Assembly: GCA_013396635.1 (NCBI GenBank)
Contig: WBMW01005650.1
Location: 3,799,647 to 3,863,646 of the forward strand
Direction: 5' to 3'
Length of the DNA: 64,000 nucleotides
From: Penelope pileata
Lineage: Eukaryota > Chordata > Aves > Galliformes > Cracidae
Both the position numbers and the translations under genes were made by a program. The notes beneath the pieces were generated by a model that saw only the letters and a program-made list of their open reading frames with translations, did not search any database and was not told the origin of the DNA. This document shows positions 1 through 12,100 of the stretch, piece after piece (the first letter of the stretch is position 1; every line of letters starts with the position of its first letter).

Positions 1-3000
1 ACAAAGATTTTGCCTGTCACTCTCTGCAGGGTATTAAAGTGGGCATGAGCCAGTATTCTCCAGGAGGTAAAAAAATTAATTTTCCTGAGGCAGTACCAGA
101 GAACAAGGGCAATCACGGAGTACTGCAGGGCCTCCAGAAGCCCACAGAGAAGGCTGGGACCCCCATGTCAACCTGGTGCAAGGCAGGGGTTGTTAAGGGC
201 TGCTCCAAGGAGGACAGTGCCTTAAGCAAAAGCAGTGTTAGCGTCAGGCACCCCTTCACACTCTGGAAAGCAGCAGCTTTTTTGAGCCTTCCCCGTTTCA
301 GCTTTGTGCAGGCCAGGCTGTCTGCAGAGGGGAGCGATGGTGCAGCTGCCCAGCTTACCTGCCTCCGGCCTGGGTGTGGTGAGGGGCTGTTCTGCTGCCT
401 GGCAAACGTGTGTCCTTGTGCAGAGACAGGAGCAAAACTGAGCACTGAACACTTCCCCTGAACTGAGTCAGATTTCCAGTGATGAGGTAAAAAAAGAGCA
501 AGACCAGAAGCCTCAGAGGCTGCCACACAGCAGTGTGCGGCGACAGCGCAGGGGCTGACACAGCACCCTGCAGCTTCCCCCTCTGCCTGGCTCTGCTTTG
601 CGGGAGCATGGGCTGCCCCAGCTAACCATCTGCCTGGGGCACAAACTGGCTTTTTTAGGAAAAAACACAACAGTGAGTGTGCCCTCATTTGTAAGCAGCA
701 GACAGCTCCTGACATGAAGAGACTATTATCCCCAGCACTGTTTGAACAGGAGAAGCTCCCACGTAATAAATACCAAAATTTGTAACATCTATCACATACT
801 CTTGCCTGTATTTTTGCAGCCCAAACTTCCCTACAAGAAAACCTGTGTCCAAAGCATGTTTGTGTATACAAATTCAAGGGGATTCCAACTCTTTCTCAGC
901 CCTCTCTCTTCTCAACTGGGGACGTAAGGTTGCTACTGGGAAGTAAAGTCACCATGACCTGAAGGCAGCCTGCACTGGTTGCCAGGCTGTCAGGTTTCCT
1001 GAAAATGCTTCTTCCGACAAATGACGGAGGACAGCAATCAGATGGAGAAGAACGCGCCCATTTTTCTAACCCTGGAAACTAGTGGAGAGAGTGCTGAAAG
1101 TTTGACAAACAGCTTCTTCTTCATCATCCCTAAAGAATATGGATGTGGTCTTTAAACACTGCTGAAGGAGTTCAAGCCTCCTTAGATCAGAAATATAATC
1201 ACCACAAATACATATTAATCAACTCAGGCATATGGTGAAAAGATGTAAAGCACACAAATAAATCAACAGATAATATTCTGCAAATGTTGCTCGTCTGTTA
1301 CTCCTGGGCAGAGGTGCACATGATGAATTTCTCTTTCTATGCTCATTCTCTAATTGTTTATTATCTGCATTGCTCTCACACGTTCCAGTTTCTGAACAGC
1401 ATCCTGGTGGTGAGGTGCCCAACACAGCACTGCTGGAAATGGCAGAGACCGAGGCAGTGCTCAGAAAGCCACGCCATGCTGCAGAAGTGCTGCACAGAGA
1501 TAGCCCAGGTGGACATGGAAGCAATGGGTGAGGTAGGATCACCTGAAGGCGCTCCACCAGCAGGACAGCGCAGGCTGAGGAGATCAAGCTCCATTTGCAT
1601 TTATACTCTAACCTGTTCTCTCAAAGGAGAGAACAATGGGCTGTCTGCCTAGATGGTAACATTTCCTTGGAAAAGAGATGCCTTGATGCAGCTATCAACT
1701 ATTGCTGATTGTTCCAGCTCTTTTAGTAGAGAGCTCAAGCACCAGCTCACAACAAGGGACACTCCTGTGTGGAGCAGGAGCTGCTGCACAGTGCGTGCTG
1801 GCAGTCGGCACCATGGTAGGGAAGCGTTTTGGCAAAACCCACCAGGATAAATGACTGACTAAGTTCACAGAAAATGAGACAAGCACAAAAAGAGGGAACA
1901 AAGTAAGGACCAGGGATACTCGGCATACTAAGGTGAATTTTTGCCTTTTCTCTGGGCATACACCACACAAAATCTGCATCCCTGCTTGCCTGGTAGCAGC
2001 CTCTGTGTGTCATGGTTGTGTGACAGTTACACCCAGATGGTCCAGTGGAAGGGCTGGTAAAAGGCAGAGCTTTGTCAGTAGTCACAGAGAGTTTGCAAAA
2101 GGCTGCTTGCTTTCAGCTTTATCCAGACTCTGTGATTAGGGATGCACTGATTGTTATTTGCTTTGTCTCAAGACTGGAAAACAGAGGACAGAAATACATT
2201 CTGCTCCTCTTCTCAGTCAACACATGTTCATATGTGCTTTTAGATTACAGGGCTGATCCAGTAACTACTGCAGTGAGATCTTCCAGCGACGGAACAGGCT
2301 TCAGAACAAGTCTGGCATGCCTGGAATTAACCAAGCTAACATTTGCTCTTCGTGCAGATATTGAAGTTCATTGAACCATTTCTTCCCTTCATGCAGGGAG
2401 ACCTTTAAACACATGCACTCAAGTATAAGCTCAGGATCACCTGTAAGGTTTCGTAACCATAATGAGTTCTTTGAAAGAAAAAGTGTTAGAATTATCTTCA
2501 GGAGAGGTAATTTTAGATCCCATGTGAACTGAACCACTTCCTTGCAGCCCTTAGATAAGTGAGTCCAAGACCCAGGAATAACAGGATTTTTGATTCAATT
2601 ATGTCCTCGTGTTTTCTAACAGCTAATTTGGTGGTGGCTGGTTTGGATCCCATGTTGGATCCCATTTTAAGATTATTCCCACAGAGTAACTTCATTTCTA
2701 AAAGGAACTTTCTCTCTGAGGGTAACTTGTGATCCCAGCGCAATCTGAGTGCAAAAATTCTAGAAACTACTTTTTATCCCTATCAAAATAGTACACTTCA
2801 CTGAACACTTCATAAGTGGTGCTTATATAATGTTCTGCAGTTCTTAGATGGTAACATTCAACATTTTACACTAAATTGTTAATGTTCTGTAAAGCAGCAC
2901 ACTCAGCCATTTTAATAACCTCGATGTACTCTGTAATGTAAAAAAAAAAATCTTTGTTTATCCCTCAGTAACCAAAATGGAAAATGAGAGCTCAAATTTT

Positions 3001-3059
3001 TCTCTTAACCAAGTCAGTTCCCTAATGTGAACATTGCATTAGAATAAAACATGTAAGCC
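1..3059. other. Flank downstream of VAT1L, no gene recognised
   Basis: Contains the longest open frame of the window (113-877 on the minus strand, 254 codons), but its translation is cysteine-, alanine- and serine-rich, resembles no family I know, and shows no splice or start context. CLEC3A is the expected downstream neighbour in mammals, and none of its lectin-domain motifs appears here. Treated as intergenic. Confidence 0.6.
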
Positions 3060-6038
3060 AAGGATAATGCTATGCTCAATATTTTATTTATATTTTTATG
3101 TAAACATAATTTGCTTTGTAGGCACAATATAACAAAAGCTCTAAAGCAACAAATACAATTAAACAGTGTTTCAGTTCACTTCAATCAGGCTTAAGATAAA
3201 GAGAAGCTTTCACAGTTCCTTTAAGGCAAATTGAGAAATAATTTGTTTCACTTGAAGAAACTATCCAATTATCTTAGAGTTGTTTAAACAACAGTGTCAG
3301 TAGTAAACACAAACCTTCATTTCTGCTGCAATAACGACTTGTTCAGTAACAACAGTCTCACCATCATTTTGTGTTTTTGTGTAGCATGCCCTCTACCACT
3401 TCAATGTGATACTACTGCTCGTGGTATTCTACCAAGTATTCAGGGCTTGTGGGCCAAATTCTGCTAGCACAAATTCTGCTTCCAGAACGGGTACCCAAAA
3501 ACTTTCCATTCATTTCAGTAGTAACCTCCATATGCGCCACATTAATACTGCTAAAACACAGAGCAGCATTTAGCTCTTATTGGAATTAGTACTGATCCGT
3601 GTAGTGCTTAGGTGGATCCAGAAGCATTCCTTTGTACTCACTGCAATTACCTGACATTCTGCTGATCAGAAAATGGCCCTAAAATTGGTGTGAATTAGCA
3701 TGAGAGTATCTTTGCCTTGCTAACAAAACCAGAAAGAACTAGCCAAAATGATTTCATTTGATTGTTGTCCCTACTGTGTCTGTGGCCGTGACCACGATCA
3801 CCCATCGCTATTCATCTCAAACGGAATTTAACTGTAGAGCCAACCATACCGTGGTTTATAACAGAACAATGGATTTGCTATTCTGCCTGCCCTACTAATT
3901 TAAGGCCTTGAGAATGCCACTTTACTGCCAGCTCAAAGGTCACCAGCAATATTGCTCACTTTGGCGTCAAATCAAAATTTCTAGTTATGTTAAGGTTTGT
4001 TGCAGGACAACATCGTTACACTAACTGCAAAACAAAATCGGGCATGTTTCCTACTGTTGCCAGCTTATGAATTGTGAAAACCTAATGGCCTTTCTTAAAA
4101 GCTCCCTTGGCAACCCCAATACATGGAAAACTCTTACCAAACAGGTATTTTTTCTGCATATTGAGTTCCCGTTTGGGTCTGATATGGCACTGGAAGTGTA
4201 GGTAAGTCTGACACAAAAAGAAAACCCACTACAATGAAGTTCTGCTTCAACATCTAAAGAAAGCTGAAGTGTGTTTTGACTAATATTTCAAGAAAAGCTT
4301 TTTTTGGCATTTCTCTCCACAGTTATTTCTTCTCATTATTTTTGAATTTGTTTAACTCAAGGGAAGCTTGCTCAGAATGAACATTCTGCACAGTTATCTT
4401 GTATTAGAACAGCAACTTCATGAGCACAGCGTGAAGAGATGGACATTAATACTCAGGCAGCAAAGATTAAACAAACAGAAAAAAAAACGTCGAGAGAATC
4501 CTCTAAAACTACACCTGAAGGTCATCTAGACTCACAATTCCTTTCACATCGAGAAAAGCCTGAGAAGCTCTCCCTCTCCTCTTTTCTACATTATTTTTTA
4601 ACTTCTATCACTACTACATATTTGTAGATTTAGGTGCACAATTAGCCATGCCTGGAGAAATACTTTCTTCTGCTAAAAATATATTAATTCAAAGATACAT
4701 GGCACTATACAAGATCTCTGACATTCTTTTAGCATTTCTACTGAAGTTGGCTGCAGTCATTTTAAAATCATTATTTTAACAAAACCACCAAGGACCTGAG
4801 TAGCTGCTGCTTGGATAGGTGAAAACCAAGGAAAAATATTTACTTTTGTCATGTTTAGACGTAGTTTCCACTAGTGGGAGGTAGATACAGACTAGCTGGT
4901 CTTTGTATACTTGATCCTTCAAATAATCACAAATGTAACCAAACGGATGGAGCAGATCTTTTAATGGCATTACTCACCTAGATAAGGTTATCCCCGTGCA
5001 AAATTTCTGATGGGATTAAGGTCTAAAAGTCACTTTTGAAAGGGTTAACTTCTGTAGGAGTTCAGCTCCAGCTTGATAGTCGGTCAATATACAGTGATTT
5101 CAGAGCAGTAAACTCTGCCAACAAATTTCTTTCCATGTATTGAAAAATGATCCTTATTAATAAGATTAAAAAATGAAATTTAAAAATGTTTTGGATTTTA
5201 GACACAGAGGAGTCAATGCGTCCTTAGCAGAAGACGATGTTGAACTGTCAGTAACAACATTAATTGTTCTGGGTCTAAAACGAGCGGCTAACTGACCTGT
5301 TGTGCCTAGAATATATAGGGCAATAACTCAAATTAACAGGAAAGCAAGATACCTGGCACTCTGAAGTGTTAATTACTGGTGCTGATGACTAACGTGACCG
5401 TACAATGCTGATCAAAGCCTGTCAGTTAATGACGTCTTGCACAATTTCAGACTCCACGATTTAAAACAAGGTATTTTGGAAAATGAAGATGAAAATGCTT
5501 ATAAAATGAGGAAGCATGATTAAGGAAAACAAACTCATCATTTTTTCAAATGTTATCTGTGGTTCATAAAAGAAAAACTACTTTAACACTGAAAGATTCA
5601 CAGACTTAAAAATTCTCCCTCCAGTTAGCAGAATCTTCAAGACAGCAAGTGGGGAACACGTCTTGTTACTGTGGTTGTCAACTTGCAAAAAAAAGCCCAA
5701 CTCTCCAAATAACTTTATGCGAAATGTTGGAATTTGCATGAGAAAGATGCCCATCTAAAATTACACAGTAAGTTAATGAGGCTTTTAAACTGAAACAGAA
5801 AAATCCGTGGGACTCCTACAGGGAAATTGGGTATTACACAGGAATGTCATAATACTGCACTGGATGAGATGGCACTTGAGTTCAAAACAACAATGACCAA
5901 CAGCTCATAGCTCAGCTGACTGCAGACAAATACAACACACACTGTACTACAGCATTTGTTCACTGATGCACAGAATAGATTTCCCACTCTTGTTCCCTTC
6001 TACTGAATCAATCATTCTGCTTCCATCACCTCTGGCTG
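3060..6038 (-). other. VAT1L: Probable VAT1L 3' UTR
   Basis: Sequence after the stop codon, AT-rich and without coding frames (two short chance frames at 4439-4627 and 4776-4970). The extent is inferred from a canonical AATAAA on the minus strand at 3083-3088 with T-rich sequence just downstream of it. An earlier ATTAAA-type signal near 4957 could give a shorter form. No splice signals that would argue for a further exon were noticed. Transcript data would be needed to fix the end. Confidence 0.4.
3083..3088 (-). terminator. VAT1L: Candidate polyadenylation signal of VAT1L
   Basis: Minus-strand AATAAA (TTTATT on the given strand) inside an AT-rich stretch. A U-rich stretch follows about 30-40 bases further along the transcript, as expected for a cleavage site near 3055-3070. 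It is the first perfect AATAAA I noticed downstream of the stop; weaker variants occur earlier. Confidence 0.35.
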
Positions 6039-6137
6039 TTACTGGATGAATGGCATGCGCTCCTTATTCTCATTGTCCCCTTCATGGTCTTCTTCCTCTT
6101 CTCCAGCCTCACTTGTCTCTGTGCTGTCATTGGCCAT
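6039..6137 (-). CDS. VAT1L: VAT1L exon 9, acidic C-terminus and stop
   Basis: 99 coding bases, residues 370-401 plus TAA at 6039-6041. It reads MANDSTETSEAGEEEEDH, then EGDNENKERMPFIQ and stop. The acceptor is CCTGCAG. This tail lies outside the reductase fold, is strongly acidic (EEEED) and probably disordered. It ends with the conserved MPFIQ. The exon is too short for an open-frame scan but agrees with the mammalian tail almost throughout. The 3' UTR follows directly. Confidence 0.96.
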   Translation of the reverse strand: MANDSTETSEAGEEEEDHEGDNENKERMPFIQ

Positions 6138-9100
6138 CTGCAGGATGAAGGATGAAGAAAATCAGAGCATCTATCACACTGCTTTACCCAGCCTCATTTC
6201 AGTTTGATTCATCTCATAAAGTGACTTTAAAAATGGAAGAAGACATGGATGCAACAAGAAAACAAATGCTGTCTGTATAAAACTTTTGTTGGCACACCAC
6301 CACTTTCAGCTAAAATTGCAAGCTGTTTCCTCCAGGATTACAGCTGAATGATGTCACCAAAAGTTGCTTTTTAGGAGAGTTGCACAAGTGGACTTTGATC
6401 TGTGTACTTGTAGCAAAACGGTATTGAGGCTCTCACAAAGGAAACACGCTGCATAGGAAGTGCACAAAACATACAAAACCTCTGGTTTCTGAATCCTTCT
6501 GAGTTTGCTCTTCCAGAAATAGGTAACACAGTTCTTGAAAGCAGCTAACAGACAGGAAGGGTTTGGAAACTTAGAGAAGTACCAAACTCCTACCAAAGGC
6601 ACACCCTGACTTCTGTATGGTAATCCGAAAGCGCTCCCCTGTTCATCCACTGAAGTCAGATTAATTGTGTCTTTTTCTGTTCCATCTACTTATTGTGACA
6701 GGAATTTTGTATTTCATGAAATCTCTTATTGTTTTTTGTCACAGAGACAAAAACATATAGCAATTTGATCCTGATTTAAGACATTTCTGTAGAGGGAGAT
6801 GGCTATGCTGCATTTCACCTTGGGTTCTATACGATCATTGGTTCTATTTAGGTGCTATGGATTTAGAAGAAAATGGTATGCAAGAAAACTGGAAGGGCTG
6901 TTTCTCTAAAGGTCACTGCCACGCTGTAGCTCGTGACACTGTACGCCATGTATGTAGTGCTCTGCACTCACCAGGGGAGTGGGTGCCTTCTCCACGTCCA
7001 GAATTAGTTTTCCTATATTGCCTCGGTCATGGATTCTCTGCATGGCCTCCTTCACCTGGAAGAAAGATAACTGCTGATCATTTACAGGCACACACTCACT
7101 GAACGTCTTTCTCCCCAAACCAGCGGTCTCTTTAAGGCATGCTATGATCAATGCTGCTCAAAGTACTGCTTTAAGCAAAATTAACACAGTTAAACATTTT
7201 TTAGTGAATTTTTAAGGCTTGATTTTTGTCTTGTTTTTGCCAAAATGGGATGCAAGTCAATGATAGTTTCTGAATAGTGTAATACCCACACAACAGCATT
7301 GCAATACAAAAGCTGGGGTGCACAGAGAAACAAAGGCTCAGGGAATTAACCCTGACAGTTGTTCATTAGATTATTTTTCTCCTTGCAGTGTATTAATGAA
7401 GAAACTTTCGCTTAAAATATGAAATGTTTTTCTAATTGGTCTATGATGGTTAATTAGAATCTTTTACCTTCTTATAGGGAGAACACCATGTCCAGGCAGT
7501 GGCTGTGATAGAATCCTACACGAGTGAGCATTTCTTTTCTTTATCTTTCTCCACTTTTTTTTTTTTTTTTTTAACAAATAGTGCCTTACCAATGCCACTA
7601 GACATTTAACAACTGGCAGCAATTAGCACATACAAGAAAGGAACAAAAACTTCTTACGAGTGCTCTGGAGAGCAGCTTATTTTTACATGAAGTTTCAGAA
7701 CTCATGGGGTCTCAGCGTTAATGAACTGAAACTGCATGTGTTTCACTGAATCTCCAACATGAAGCGTGCAGACCAGTATTAAATTGCTGAAAACTGGAAG
7801 ATGTCAAGAGTTCCTCACTATCATGATTGGAAACCTCAGAAACTGAAAGCAAAGGGCACATAAAGGCTGTTTCATATCCTCATCACACATAACAGGATAT
7901 GTTTAGCCAAGAAAGGTTTATCTTAATAGGACCTGCCATCTGTGACACAGTTTTATTGACTATTTTAAGAATAATGGCCAAGAAGTTAGAAACAAAGTGC
8001 TGACTTGGGAACACGTGGGTCCCACAGTACATTAAGAGCTTGAAGTGAGGTCCAGGCACCCAAGATCATTAGTGAATGTCTAATACAGAAGGTGGTATGA
8101 GATTTTTGCAGATACTAAACAAATACTGCTTTCAAGTTTCAATTAAATTTAATGGATACAGGGCACAAAATGTCTTTACCATCTGTCAGCCTTATTCTGA
8201 AAGCTGGCTGCAGCGAACTCAATATTACAACTTCAATTTTGCCAAGTGGTTCATTCAATTAGTAAATACTAGACAAAAAAAATATTTTAGAACAAAAGAA
8301 AAATTGCACTGGAAAAAGGAAAAAAAAAAAAAAAGTCCTTTCGGACTTAGGACCCAATTGTAAATTTACCTTGGAAAACATTGTCCTACGAATTCCACTG
8401 AATAGCAGGTTGGCTTCTAAACATCGACCACAAAAGCACAATACCTGTTACTGAGACAATATCTAACTCTCGTGCAATCCCTGTTCTGCAATACGGACAA
8501 TATTCCTTTACGAATATCCAAGACTCTGAAGCAGCAGCAGCTATATTATTTTATAAATCTTATTAGCCAAATCAAGCTTTGGGGAGCCTACAGCACAGCA
8601 TAAATACCTCGCATAAATGACAAAATTGGCAAAATCAGCAAACACAGTTACCCATCTTTGAAATTTACTACCAGAACATCATGGAGAAAGCAAAGCATGC
8701 AACATTGATTTAATCTGTACCGTATCACAGTTAGCAAGGCAAATCTGAGAAAATGTGCTCTCCCTGCATGTTTCACAAGCACAGTATCAAGCTGAAGACT
8801 CTGGAGAAAGGTGCAGTTGTTTCCAGTGTGCCCAAAAGCAGCTTGCAAATGCAAACAGCAGGCACAGGAGAAGGGAACAATGCAATTTTTAACAATAATA
8901 GTGGCCAGGGGATCTAGATGGAACTGTTAAAATACTTAAAATGTAAGGAGTTTGAAGAGCTGATACAACATCTGCATACTCCAGTGTCATTTGCAACGTG
9001 CCTACCCAGTCAGTCAAATTTTGGACTACTGCAATGAGTTATTTTATAAATGAGTAATTTTCCTGTTTTAAAGTTTATGGCTGCTAAGAGTCCACTTATC

Positions 9101-12100
9101 CAACCAAGACTGCAACTGCTTCTTTCCCAATGTGCCTGAATATTAAAACCATTCCCTCATCCACTATAGAGAAGAGAAAGCATTAAAAAATTCTTTACTA
9201 CACGAACATGGTTACGGTTTAAGTTGTGCTGTGCAGACTCTAAAAGCATTTGCTTTTTCATGTGAACATTTAAGTGCTGGGTTTGGTCTGCCTTGCCTGG
9301 AGTGCAGGATGGAGCTTACACCAAGTCTGTCCAAGTGCTGCGTGCTACCAGGGAGGACAGGGCCTCACCTGGGAAAATGCTCAGATCCAGGTTTAACTGG
9401 CAGCACAGTGAGGCATGGGAAGTAGTGGAATTTAACAGAGGTTCACTAAGTGACTGATGTTTGATTCAAAGGAGGTATCCCTTCCAGTAGCAAGGATCAG
9501 AAGGGCTTCCTTCATCCTATAAGAAATGTGTCCCTAAACTACTTTCTACCAATTGTTCCATATCGGCGACTATTTGCATTTGTCAGCTCAAACCAAAGCA
9601 AATGACTCAGACATTTTCTATAGGGATGAGCTAATTCAGTCTCTTCTTATGCAGGACCATCAGCAGCAGACTCAATGGAAATAGTGCAAGGGAGCACTTA
9701 CCGGTTTAAAGAGCTTCCACTGGAATAAAGGACAACAATTCTACTGTCCTTTCAGTGCAACTCACTCCTTACAGTGTTTGTGTCTAAACTAATGCTGAAC
9801 TACAGATTTTAGCCTTGAGAGGCAGAAAATCCACACAACGTGTATCATAGAGCTTTGCGCTGGACTCAGAACTGTTTTTACACGTTAGTGGACAACGGGA
9901 AAATGCTTCCAAATTTCTGTGTTGTTTGTCTAAGCAGATTTATCAAACCTGCTGCTGAAAAGAAAGAAAACCCCATAATGCTGTGCAGCCATGCAGTCCC
10001 ATGAATCCAACATAAACCCTCCTAGGCAGCAGCAGAGGAAAACAAGTAATAGCAAAGGAGAAATAAAAGTTTGCCTTCTCCCTCAAACACAATCCACGTC
10101 TTTGCATCAATACTGTTTTAGTTTGAGGTATTGGTTTTTTAAACATTCTCTACAGCAGAAATAGCATTCCCTAACTGTTCAGTCTAATGGAAAATGATAG
10201 TAAACACAGAAAAAGGAATTTTCTAACCTAGTTGGAAACGATCTGCATTTGCTTTAGGGAATCTCCTTTTATAACTGAAGAAACAATTTTGAACAAGTGT
10301 GTTTCTCCCATCCCTTTCAGCTCTACAACTGGTGCAGTCGTGGATATGTTATTAAATATCCTCATTCAGCAGTGACAATAAATCTGGAAATTAAGAAGAC
10401 CCACGCAACAGCAAGTCATGCGTACCAGGTCCTGTGAGAAACACTCAAAACTCTCCTTTTCCATCATAACTCCCCAAGTGCTGCACATTTTCTGAGCTCT
10501 GTGATCTCTCCTCCTGCTCCTCACTCATACCGCTCCGCTGGGCCCAAGCAGAAAGGTAACGAATATAAAGTACACAGAGCCTAACTGGCCACGTGCAGAA
10601 CTGTTGCATTGTGTCAGCATTACAGGCAACCAAGCAGCCTTAACATCTCTCAGCAAATTTAATCTATCAACACACACCTGCACAACTGAAGAGATGTTGT
10701 GCCACCAATATCCAAACAGAATTCTTCAGAGAAGTCTTGATACAAACACAGGACAGAAAGCTACAAAGGCAGCAAAGCCAGCCCGCTGTGAGAAAGCCTG
10801 TTCAGGTATTCCCCTTTTCCTGAGGGGAAGTCATGGCTGGGATCTCGGAGCTTCTCTTCAGTCACAGCCATTTCTGTCCAACTGCACTGTGTATCACACT
10901 GAGCAGAGCAACAATTACTGCCAACAGACCTTGGTAGGAGAGGAGAGGCAGAAATGCCTTCATGTTACTGGCCAGAGAATGTTCTATTTATGATCCATTT
11001 CTGTGTCTGGCTCTTAAAAGGAACCAATCTCAGGAGTATAATAAGAGAGGCTGCAAAGCTGAGCACTGCACTGTTTGCTATGCCAGTATGACACACTGGG
11101 GGCTTTAGTCCCACATTGGTAATACAGATTCTTAGTGGACAAAGATAATAAATGCTATGGAAAAACTTCTTAGTGGGACCTTAAAACATGATGGTTTCAT
11201 CATTGTACACAATGCCGTTCAGCTTAGTAATATCATAAATTTGATCAAAATTTTTAGTGAAGTTACACATTCACTTCAGGAGAACAAAATCTGCAATTGA
11301 AAGACACTGGTGCAACAGAAGAATGGATGTTCTCCTAACTGCATGACACTGACTACAGCTTATTGCTGACTGCCATCCACAGGGTCACAGTTTCATCTTT
11401 GTGGGCTTTGTCCTTAGCCCCTCACTCTCAAGTAACGTTTATCAGATGGTGGCAGAGAACTTGTACTTTTTCTTGGGCATCGCTAGTGGTGGTGGGTTTC
11501 ACTGAGATGCATGAAATGATTTCTCCTTACAATGAAGGGGTCCTTCATTCCCGTTTTTAGCAATTAGGCCATAGCATGAAAGGCTAAAGAATCTTATGCT
11601 CACTCTCTGACAGAAAGAACTGCCTGCAAAAGCATTCCTTACCAGTAATTAATTCCTCTCTCTCTCACTGTCGTGTGTCAGCAGGGCCTGCAACTGCATC
11701 ATGTCTGCAAAATCACATGGACGGGATCTCCATGGTGACAGTGTCACGCGGTGTGCAAACATCAGCTGGCTAGTCAAGGTTACTTTGGCAACCCAAGTGT
11801 CACAGGTAATGATCCAAATCTTCAGATTTATGAAGGAATCATCTGAATTAAAAACTTGGCTGTTTTTCATTTACCGGTTCTGCTTTGCTGCTGTTCATAA
11901 CAACTGCTGTTTCAGTGAACCCAGAGCTATCTTCATTAGAATTACAAACACTAATATCAGTAACATTTATTTAAGCATCATTTGTATGCAGTAATGAAGA
12001 AAAAGATGCATGCTGCAGTCTATTCCAGCTGAGATACCCCATAAGCAAAGCTTTAACACTACAGCTTTCACTCGTGCCATAAGGCAGCATGATTTTTATC

